Shown here: in pieces, positions 54,929-64,000 of the stretch
How the letters are laid out: every line of letters starts with the position of its first letter
Numbering within the stretch: the stretch's first letter is position 1
Assembly: GCA_910589415.1 (NCBI GenBank)
Contig: OU342637.1
Location: 27,000,162-27,064,161, forward strand
Source of the DNA: Malachius bipustulatus
Lineage: Eukaryota > Arthropoda > Insecta > Coleoptera > Melyridae
Length of the DNA stretch: 64,000 bases
Reading direction: 5' to 3'
The notes under the pieces: generated by a model
Told to the model about the DNA's origin: nothing
Seen by the model: the letters and a program-made list of their open reading frames with translations, nothing else
Databases searched by the model: none
Program-made: the position numbers and the translations under genes

Positions 54929-54952
54929 TTTTGGTCGTGGGCTCTCGTACTA

Positions 54953-56222
54953 TTCTATAAACGTTGTTGATTAAACTTTTAATCACATTTTTTTACTCCA
55001 GGCAGTCGGTGTATTCATATTTGCGGATATTTTCATATAAATTACATAGCGACTGTTTCACCGAACAATTATTTTACAACAGAACATTAATAATGCCAAC
55101 AGAAGGACACTTGATTAAAGTTTTGATGAGAAACCTTGACCGATCATGCACTTATTGTCATACTTCTTTCAATTTACAAAATGATCTACATTTTTATCTT
55201 AAATTAATATTAATTTCTTTGAACAATAACGGCCTGAGTAGTTATTACAATATCCAATAAATCAAATTTTCTAGCTGGGTTATTCCTTTTTGGGGGATAC
55301 TATTGTTTAGCGGTATGCCAGATGGTTATTTTCGCATATTGGTCCCGGCTGTTCCGGTTCCGAGATAGGAATAGGTTCCTCATAACAGTCCCGAAATCAC
55401 GGGAGATACCCAGAAAAGATGTTCGATTTTTTACATGATTCCTGGAAATATGGGTTTGGGATGATTCTTATGCTGAAAAACAGTATCTAAAGCGACTATA
55501 ATAAGTCATTGCTGGTCATTTTTGGAACTAAAAAACCCTTCTTGCGCATCAATTGCATAAATAGTGTATTCTTATGCGATTCAACTATGAATATTTTTAC
55601 CGCTTTTTAAATATACTTTCAAAATTTTCCATAGTCAGGTCATAGGTAAAGGTCGCAGGTCATAAACAGAAATTTAGATATTTTCACCCTTTTCCTACCC
55701 ACGCCACGGGCTTATTAATAGAAATAACGCAAATTTTATTGCATTGACTCAAATTTCAATTAATTTTCTTCCAATCTTGTTAATTAGGTTTAGATGTTTT
55801 TTTCCATATTGCTCATACAGGGGTTCAAAAAATAGCCAATTTTCCGAAAATCCAAATGGCCGCCATTTTCAAACGGCACGGCCGATTCTGCTCAAGTACA
55901 GTACCAGAACACTGCTTATGGATATCTTACTCCAAGAAAAATTTTATTCCCATGGATTAACAACTGCGACCTGAAATGAGGTGACAAAAACCGGATTTTC
56001 GGGATTTTGAAGGAACACCTGTAGAAGTATCGCGATTTTTGAAACTTTTTCTAAGAAATTCTAACGTCATCCCCAAATTTTACATGAATCCAAAATTTCG
56101 TTTACTAATAATATTGAAAGATAAAGCTACAGGAGCGTTTTAAATTTCGAAAATTCCCGATCATTTGATGAGTTTGGGTGATTTTCGAAAAGTGATGTCG
56201 TCCTCAATAGGCATCCCGAAAA
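54953..56222. other. Intergenic with an interspersed repeat
   Basis: 55682-56160 is the reversed copy of the repeat at 25965-26465. The 98-codon frame at 54964-55260 is not recognised. Nothing else is supported. Confidence 0.5.
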
Positions 56223-56460
56223 GTGAGCTACGACCATATTGGATGGACTGAAAATGCTGAAGACGCACTGGAACAGAAAAGGAGCGAAGGTGCTAATAGA
56301 GTCCCTCAAGGTTCCATATTGTCGCCGATGATTTTTCTTCTTTACGCCGATGATCTATTAGAGATGATTTCATATTCATTATACTTTTCTCACTTTTCTG
56401 CTGATAACAATAAATACCGTCGTCCTACCATTCAAACGCTAGACACCTGTCGCTGATGGT
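56223..56460 (+). pseudogene. Reverse transcriptase fragment
   Basis: The frame reads RVPQGSILSPMIFLLYADDL and then FSHFSADNNKYRR, matching the PQGS...LLYxNDL and FADDTKLY blocks of non-LTR reverse transcriptases. The catalytic FADD is degraded to FSADN. It is a short remnant, possibly of the same element as 58077-58400. Confidence 0.65.
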
Positions 56461-58076
56461 CAACTATGTAGATAAGTACAAGTGTTTCACCTCAACGACG
56501 ACCTCGAGAGAATCTGCCATGTGGAGATCAAAATTTATTGCACTCTAATGCCCAGAAAGCCAAGGCAGTCTTAAATATAAAAAAAAACTTCTGTTGATCA
56601 CTCTGATGGCAAAATTACACCAGAGCAGCAAAATTCGCTAGCTCCTCTTTCAATTTCCTTAAGGTGATCATGTTGCTGCAAATTAATCTTGCCATAATCA
56701 CCTTTTTGACGTAGCAAAAGCTTCCATTAAAAAAGTTTGTAACTTTCCTAAAAATGAATCACAACAGCTGTTGATACTCTACAACGTCCAAAGTTTGGAG
56801 CCAAGTATGAGCTGAAGCTATTGGACTTCGTCCGGAAGAGAGACTTGCCACTGATGGACGATCCAGAGGCGGCAAAAGTGACGTGGACAGCTTAGAACAG
56901 CGTAGAAGGGTTTCAGATCTGTTACTATTAGACTATTAGAACCCATCCCGAGGTAGTTGAACTAGCCATCCTTAGAACATCCCTTTTCAAGGACTCTTTT
57001 CATTGCAGCGTGCGCTTTTCCGCATCTGTTTCGAATGAAAATTAGACTAGCAAAAGGCGCAGGATAATAGACATGATCGGAATGTTTACACTCCGATAGT
57101 TTTATATTCTGGGGCATTGTAGCGAGGTCGAATGATGAGTCTGTCAGATTCCAGTCTGCCATCCGCCACCGCCAGTCAGAAGGGCGATGTCAGAGTAGTA
57201 GGGTAAAGGAAGATGGGTAGATGTATCGATTAGAGGGAGGGGAGCTCTCAGGTCAGAAACCGACGAAATTAGGTTGGTCTTTCTTTCTGTCTGAAATACT
57301 GATGGTGTGAACATGGTTCAATAAAGTGAATTATTTAGTTAATTGTTTCGTGTAGTGGTTTGTTTAAACTCAGGTATGAAATTGTTGTTTGAGAGTTCTT
57401 TAGCAGGGCTAATTTCTATGTCGTTTGTAATTAGGTAGTGTTGAGATTTGGTGATGCTGAGTAACATGGGATAGTTTAGAGAAGTTCGACTTGGGTATAA
57501 TGGCGTGCCCACTTCGGTAATATTAAATGACGGTTGGTAGATTCAGATGGTAATGAGTTTTAATTTGCAGGGTTCTAGCTCCAGGCTCTAGCTCCAGGTT
57601 CTAGTTCCAGTCTCTATTTTAGTTTCCGTTCCTGGACAATAGTTATGTTCGAGAGTTCCATTTGTCTGGATCCAGTTTTGCCTATGTAAACGAGTTCGGA
57701 TGGATGGCGTCCTTTGGAAAGGCGAAGCCAGTTTTTTATGTGTCTGGACCGATAGTGGAGGTCTGACGTAAGCGATCGTGGAAGGAGGAAGCGTTATTCT
57801 CCATCTTGCTTTTTGGTCTTCTGTTTCACTCAATCTTCAGCCTGAGCCGCTGTTTGGACTGGAAGGTACCTTATCATGTTTATAATATAACTTTTATGTT
57901 CTCTAAAATGGGAAACACATCAACCAAATGATGTTATTGGAGTGATTCATTTGGATCACTGTTACCTGTAAATGAATTTAAGAATATCTAATTGATATTA
58001 CAATTTTTTATATTGCTAAACTTGTTTATAGCAAGCCGGTATAATTGTTTTTTTTTATTAGTAAAGTAAATTTTAA
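56461..58076. other. Retroelement-associated sequence, not decoded
   Basis: 56795-56893 (+) has a clean short reading KFGAKYELKLLDFVRKRDLP, which I cannot place. A minisatellite of TCTAGCTCCAGG-like units lies at about 57568-57615. AATAAA at 57321 could end an old transcript. Confidence 0.3.
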
Positions 58077-58400
58077 TTTTGTAAATCTGTTATTTTGTTG
58101 GAGAGATTCGGTTTCACGACTCTACAAAAGCGACGGAAGATTGTTGCAATTAAGTTCCTGTATCAACTCTTCCATAATCACATAGATTGTCCTTTGATGT
58201 TATCGCTTTTTAGTTTCCACGTCCCTTGTCAGAATTTAAGGACTACAAGAACATTTTCACTGAGGATACCGCGGTCTAATGTACTTGTAAAGTCACCCGT
58301 GTACGTAATGTCGACACTTTTTAACCGCATTTCGACCATTTGCGATCTTAACATGAATAGCATGTCAGATACCTTGGTGATCGCTGCTCGAGAATTATAG
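58077..58400 (+). pseudogene. CR1/Jockey-like retroelement 3' end of RT
   Basis: The frame reads FTTLQKRRKIVAIKFLYQLF, IDCPLML, VPCQNLRTTRTF and SPVYVMSTLFN. These are the conserved C-terminal blocks after the thumb of insect CR1/Jockey-type reverse transcriptases. A natural stop is at 58398. The 3' UTR runs to an (ATT)n-type tail near 58655 (GCAATAAACATATTATTATT). The copy is 5'-truncated. Confidence 0.7.
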
Positions 58401-58655
58401 GATTTATTTTCGTCGTTGTAGAGCTGTGAAATTATCATTGGTTTTGATATCAATTTATAAAATGTATGTGCCTGATATATTATGCATTTTGATATGTTTC
58501 GCTGTAATTATGTCTTCTGAAACTTATTATGTTGAAATATTTAATTGTTAATTTGGTTCACAATCTTATGTTGTCTAAATTGTCCTGTAATTGGATTTTA
58601 AATCTGTTGGGCAATAAACATATTATTATTATTACATATTATTATTTGGCCAAAT

Positions 58656-59728
58656 TAAGTAAGGTTATTAGATGTGTAAATTTTGGTGAATACCAATAAT
58701 TGAAGGTGATATTGTGGTCTTTTATAGACTAATTGCATTTTAAAATGAATAATGATATTTTTTGATGTTATGTGTAATGTTTATCCTAATTTTAAGTATA
58801 TAATCTCACGATACACCATTATCAATTCCTGGAAATTTATTTTAATTGGAATTTATTCCAATAAACTGTTAATTGTTAGTGTGAGTTTTATTTTGGTGTG
58901 TTTTGTGTGACCTGAAATTTAAATAATCACAGCGTAGGGCAGGTCAAGGTTTTTGGAATTTTTTTTTAGAAAACATTATTGATCTAGACGATCACTGAAA
59001 AATTTGTAACTTTCTTCTAAGATCCCCCACCACCCCTCTGTTCCGATTCGGGTTCAAAGGAATCTGAACGTACCCGAACGGAGCGAGAGGGGATACACCC
59101 CCTGCTCGCAAATATTTGACATTTTTATTTGAAATTTTAAATCAAGCGAGTAGAAAGGGCTACATCATGAAATTGTATGCTTTGGAATAATCGTCCAGAT
59201 CGTGTTTCAATCACTTGATTCATACTTGCCGTCCACTTAGCGTTATAGGATACCGTTCCTGTCGTGCGAATTCCAATTCTATAAAAAAAGAGAAGTCTAG
59301 TGAAGCCCTGGAAGTGGAAGAACTTCGCTTTACAAGATTCGCTCACCAATAGATGGTGCTCTATATGGAACAGAGATGGGTAATCGAATAAAAGGTAAGT
59401 ACTATTTATTAGACTGTTATATTGTAAGTTCTAAATGTTCATAAACAAAATAAACATATGTGAAAGAACAAGAAAAGTTTATTATTATTTTATTAATTAA
59501 TTTATAATTTTTTATTCACATAGCTTGACAAGAATTAACAATAATGAAGTAGGTATACAAAAACTTTAGATCTTCGAAACTTGTTATAAAAACAAATGAT
59601 TAGGAAAATAAAACATAAAGCGCTTGAAGTTCTCAATATCTCCGCTGTAAGTACAGACATACAAGAAGCCTTGAATTTAAATTAGGTTGTTACGTTAACA
59701 GAACTGTTGCTGGAAAAATATTGGGTAA
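58656..59728. other. 3' flank of the reductase gene
   Basis: An imperfect GC-rich hairpin lies at about 59033-59094 (CCCCTCTGTTCCG with CGGAGCGAGAGGGG). The minus-strand frame at 59137-59349 is not recognised. A minus-strand AATAAA near 59478 could serve the reductase. Confidence 0.35.
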
Positions 59729-61112
59729 CTACAAAGTTCTCTTGTATCCTTTGCACATTTTTAATAACTTCGTTAAGCTCAATACAACAAAAATGGAACA
59801 ACTGAGGACTGTAATTTTATGAAGTAATTTCAACCTGTAAAATTATTACAATAATAATTGTCAATTAGTCGTAATTTATGCAATATTTGTTAATTAACTA
59901 CTCACTTCTCAAGTTTTCTAGCATCTTTTTCTAAATTAGTCATGTCGTCCTTTGATAGATATTTTTTCATTCCGTAGTTGACGGCTGCAAAATATTTATC
60001 ATACTGGATATTCCTCATATCAAACCCGAACGCCTTTTTATCTTCCTCGCTCATGGAATTCCACATAGCTTCTACATTTTCTCGCTTAAAAATCCACTGG
60101 TTTAGGTTGAAATAGACCAGAATTCCTTGAAACTGCTCCAGTTTCTCATACAACTTTACCATCCTTGCAACAGGAGAAAAAATAATTTATTATTGTAACT
60201 TCTTTTCTTAATTAATTGCTATAAAGACAAAGAGAAACTACTGGAAAAAATGACTTTATTTGAATATCGAATCGTAACACCAAGACACATGTTATAAAAA
60301 AAATACTGCAAAGGAAAGGAATCGAAAGAGAAGGAAATATGGTCAAAGAGGACTGAATATAATTTTCCAAGTCCCCATTTACACGACACTATTTTGCCTG
60401 CTGGACTTCAAGCGGGCAGTGGCGCTAGAGTAAGAAACCAGCAGGCAAAATATCACGTGAAGGGAGCTTAAGTATCAACAACAACAATATACATTGCGCT
60501 TATCAGAATTAACTTACTTAGAAGGTTTTCCTTTAATAGAACGGAATAAGTCATAGATTCTCGCTGGTAAAATATGCCAGCTCCACCAGAGAGTCTTGTA
60601 CAGCCATGGTCTAGACGTAAATATGTTAAAGGGTGCCCAGAGAGAGTTACTAAACGCATATTTGATATTATTGATATGTCCTCTTCTCATCTGATCCCAT
60701 GTCATTCTCTCCTTCCAATTGTTTGAGAAGTTGTAAATAATTATGTCGTACGCATTTTTGTTCTTGTCATTATTGTTCCTGAAAATACGCGAGAAAGATC
60801 ATGCTTTCTTAATCTTACAATAATATTGTTCAGTAAATACTTCCAGTATGAAAGTTTCATCAAGGCCAAAAATTGAACAGAAAAGCGATACTGAAAACAG
60901 CACATCAGCAATTACTTACAGTCTCTTAAAAGTGTCCCACGCACAGCAGATCATAGCGTTGATACACATGTCAGCCGGTACGAAGTCTATTAAAGTATCG
61001 CTTCTGCCGTACGAAACTTTCATTAATCCTGTCATAATTGCGTACATTATCCCCGGGAGAGAGTTCGCCGAGCTAATCCAGCCCGGTACAGGGTCTTTAT
61101 ACGTGCTGGTTA
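59729..61112 (-). CDS. Fatty acyl-CoA reductase, last four exons (5' partial)
   Basis: Exons on the minus strand are 60920-61112, 60518-60778, 59906-60163 and 59729-59834, with GT-AG introns all in phase 2. They give about 272 residues. The first ends the NADPH-binding half (STYKDPVPGW, DFVPADMCINAMICCAWD). The second and third form the FAR C-terminal domain (MTWDQM, SWHILPARIYDLF, KLYEKLEQFQ, AMWNSMSEEDKKAFGFDM, MKKYLSKDDM). The last encodes a hydrophobic helix (ITVLSCSIFVVLSLTKLL) and a basic tail, the usual membrane anchor. Known function: reduction of acyl-CoA to fatty alcohol with NADPH at the ER or peroxisome, for waxes, cuticle lipids or pheromone. The Rossmann TGGTGF region is upstream and not seen. 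The apparent stop at 59902 lies in the intron, because a GTGAGT donor precedes it. Confidence 0.9.
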
Positions 61113-61277
61113 CTAAAATTATGAACATAGTCAAAAACTTTTTACGTTATGTTGGAACAAATTGGGGTAGTGTTAATAATAAAATTATGACTGGATAAAG
61201 TAATTAACAAAGTATTTACAATAATTATTATTAATCCGCTAATCTAAATTATGAAAAATTGTTGATTTGAATGACGA

Positions 61278-62200
61278 GGAATATTCGGTAACAAACCGCT
61301 GGAGTTCTACAGGGCTCCATTCTAGCACCATTACCGTGGAACATCCTGCACGAAGTGGTTCTCCTGATTGAAATGCCTGGAAGTGATATACTAATGACCT
61401 AGCAATACAGAGAGAACGAAAAAAACCTGATGCTGTCCAAGATCAATCCCAGGAAAAAGCAGCTGAATTTGAGCTTATAAGTTTAGGGAGAAACTGATGC
61501 CGTTCTTATTTGAAGGAAAAGCTTATGGATGCCTATAATATTCGAAATGGAGGGAGTAACAACAGTCCCCCAGTAAAACCATCAATTATGATGATGATGG
61601 CTTGATTCTGGTTAAAGGAATGACATACCTGGGACAAAACGGTTATATCAATGATTATAAGATTGAAATCCAGGAATAGAGGTATGTATTACGCATTAAG
61701 AGAAGAATTCAGTCTGGGGTAATACACTAAATAATCCTGTAACCTACCACAAAATGGAGAAAACAATGGTAGTTAAAAAAAAATCCGAGGAATGTTGGGA
61801 ATAAGAGTTTGCTGAGGATAAAGAAGTGACTACTGAGAGCATCCCAGTTATTTCAGGGATTATAACTATCCCTAGTATTATTAGTGGATGAAAGGATTGA
61901 ACTAATTGCTCATAAGATGGTTCTACAGAACACAATAAGATCTTCTACTGCACAGAATGTAGAGAAATGGGACTTGGTGTATAGCACAAGCGGAACCCAT
62001 AGCGAAAAGCTGTCATAATGACGGGTAACTAAGATCACTGGCTATTAATCAAGGACCTGTTCAACGGAATTATGGAGACAAAAGAGAGGGGTGTCGCCCT
62101 CTCCGTCCTAAATACTTATAACAAAATTCGGAGAGCACGTACAATCTTCTACTCTCACGTCACCTCTGCAGATTAACAACAATATCGGGTGATCATGCAG
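61278..62200 (+). pseudogene. R1-like non-LTR retroelement remnant
   Basis: 61278-61400 reads AGVLQGSILAPLPWNILHEV and then LLIEMPGSD, the R1-type palm block. Later scraps read KGMTYLGQ near 61615 and EVTTESIPVISGIITIPSII near 61825, in the expected order for an R1-like pol. Stops and frameshifts are frequent. It lies upstream of the reductase exons, probably in its intron. Confidence 0.6.
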
Positions 62201-64000
62201 TAGGTCGCTTCCGATCTTATAAAATTTATAAAGACCAGTGCGGTTGATGTTCTTATGTCAGAAAAATTATCTAAAAACTTTATAGAACCGTAACAGTGTC
62301 AATTCTCCCCCCCTACGTTGTGATTATTTAAAAAAAAAAAAGAAGAAGACACTTCATCATCATAAAAACTCAAATAAAAAAATAAGAAGATTATTAACAG
62401 GAATTGTATTAAAAATAGACACAAAGCATTAAATAAATACTTCAATTCAAATGAAAACTGCACTCAAATTAACCCTAAGTCCCCAACAAAGCAAAGCAGA
62501 TCGTAAATAAAATATCCAAAATAAGTTTCAATCTGAATTAAATTATAAAGTATTCTCAGTTATAAACACTTTTCAAAAAATAGAATGTTAATTCAACTGA
62601 AGTTGTAGTCAAATAAATTCATTTAAATATTATAAAAAGATAAAGAAATTCTAAAAAGTACAAACTGAGTTAACTTTTCAATTACTTAACTAAAATTTGG
62701 CTTTCTACCTTGATAGATCTATCCAGTGTACATTACGCCTCAGTTTGGGTTTAAATCCCAACAGAATAACTTATTATAAACTATTAATGATTATTATAAA
62801 AAAAAACTATTATTTTACATTTAAACTTCGGATTACAACTCCAAAATACACAAAGTAGAGACTCAGTCGAAAATAATAATAATTACTAAGAATGGAGCCG
62901 TTCTAGGTACATGGAACTGATGAATTCTTCTTATCAAGTTTTTACTCAAAAAGGAAAGTTCAGTACCTTATCTCTGCTGACTTAAACCTTCTATCTGCTA
63001 TCGTTATCGTGATCACCTCCCTGCTTCACTGAGATCCATTTTTGAGTTTTAAAACAATCCAACCAAAAACAATCCAACCAAAAATCCAAACTCTCCAACA
63101 GACTCGTTGTCAGGAGTCAGTATAAATAATAGGTAAACTCCAAGAAGTAAAAGTAAAAAATAAAACCCTATAATGCATAAAAATGCCACTATTAATTTAG
63201 TACTCAGACATTAAGAAATAGCTCACCAAAATGCTTAGTTCCGCTTAATCCATGAAATGAAATTTTAGGAAGGTTTGTATTCAATCCTCTTCTGGGAACA
63301 TTCAAATAAACACTTTGGGTTTTTCAGTCCAAAATTACAGTTTTTAATTATGATTTTTTTTTTAAAGACTCTTTTCTGACAAGTCCCTCAACTAACTTTT
63401 TTGTTTTTCTATCAATAAACTTTGATTTTCTTTTATTCCCAAATGATTCCTGATTGCTTCCATTTGAAATTTTTATATTCAAACAATTAAATTGCGTCAA
63501 TCAAGGAAATGTAAAAAATAGAAATGTCACTTCCTTCTGACAATCCACAATAATATTCAGATTTCATTATTGCGGCATAAACGATAAAATCCTCTACTTC
63601 TAAACAGCCCAGAAGAATATTGGGACGCTACATACCCCTCTTTGGTGCAAAAAAAAAAAAAAAAAATTATAATAATTTCTCTTTTTTTTTTTTTATATAA
63701 ACAAAAGCATGAAAAACAAAACAGAGTTATCTGGTCTTGTTGGATACCTATGTGTAACCACATAGCCCATATGTAATTGATCAAAATTACAGCATAACTC
63801 TCTCCAAAATGAATCCATGGAATATATGTTGGGACAAGAAAAATTACTTTCCTAGCGCCTCTCGTCCCAAGCAATACGTATGCAGTACTCCTATTATCAC
63901 ACAAATTAAATAAATAAACAAAGTAAAGCTTTGATAATTACACACAATTCATAAACCATTTCCGTACAAAAAAAAAACTTGTATCGACCTTCCCTATCGT
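62201..64000. other. Probable 5' intron of the reductase; nothing recognised
   Basis: AT-rich sequence with homopolymer runs. The N-terminal reductase exons should lie to the right on the minus strand. I looked for the Rossmann glycine motif and the YxxxK region and did not find them. The 115-codon frame at 63557-63904 (-) contains long A/T-run peptides and is not convincing. Confidence 0.4.

Larger units (their letters stand above)
52759..54952. mobile_element. 2.2-kb TIR element, TAGTACGAGAGCCC tips
   Basis: Perfect 24-bp inverted tips (52759-52782 and 54929-54952) start TAGTACGAGAGCCCACGACC. Frames inside (52832-53255) are short and unrecognised. A second element is nested at 53273-54211, and a 140-bp tandem array fills the right end. 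Confidence 0.7.

Noticed and set aside
59902..60162. Reductase ending at the stop codon at 59902
   Set aside because: A good phase-2 donor lies just before the stop, and a matching exon with the expected membrane helix follows.
63557..63904. 115-codon minus-strand frame as an upstream reductase exon
   Set aside because: It lacks Rossmann or active-site motifs and contains homopolymer-derived residues.

Overview
This is an AT-rich eukaryotic nuclear window, almost certainly from an insect and plausibly a beetle. The evidence is spliced genes with GT-AG introns, an insect-type fatty acyl-CoA reductase, SIAH/Sina-like genes with duplicated modules, and dense foldback/MITE and non-LTR retroelement debris. 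I see no bacterial or viral gene organisation. The species assignment is inference.

Four protein-coding loci can be supported. (1) 6303-7733 (-) is the large last exon of a SIAH-like E3 ubiquitin ligase. (2) 12428-24198 (+) is a proposed six-exon gene whose last exon encodes two zinc fingers, a Crypton-type tyrosine recombinase domain and a C-terminal SANT/Myb-like tail. Its upstream exons include phase-compatible tandem duplicates. (3) 33599-44251 (-) is a three-exon SIAH-like E3 with two RING/SIAH-finger/SINA modules; all intron phases match. (4) 59729-61112 (-) holds the last four exons of a fatty acyl-CoA reductase, ending in a transmembrane helix; the N-terminal half lies upstream of the exons I could find.

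Layout. 0.7-2.1 kb: a 5'-truncated non-LTR retroelement with a 13-bp target duplication. 2.1-6.2 kb: unannotated intergenic DNA. 6.3-7.7 kb: SIAH-like exon. 9.4-11.7 kb: a cluster of MITEs and foldbacks. 11.86-25.43 kb: the tyrosine-recombinase gene. It is bracketed at both ends by an (AT)n tract and several copies of the motif GGTTCAGGATTG, so the whole 13.6-kb block could be one large mobile unit. 25.4-28.5 kb: a near-perfect 235-bp-arm palindrome carrying a hammerhead-ribozyme-like core, then foldbacks. 28.5-33.6 kb: mostly featureless. 33.6-44.3 kb: the second SIAH-like gene, with introns full of nested repeats and retroelement fragments. 45.3-46.6 kb: a MITE and a probable solo LTR. 48-55 kb: two TIR elements rich in GACGTC, one nested in a 2.2-kb TIR element that also holds a 140-bp tandem array. 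56-58.7 kb: non-LTR fragments. 59.7-61.1 kb: the reductase exons. 61.3-62.2 kb: an R1-like remnant. 62.2-64 kb: nothing recognised.

The genes do not form a pathway together. The most unusual item is the intron-bearing recombinase gene with its duplicated exons and its flanking repeat motif.
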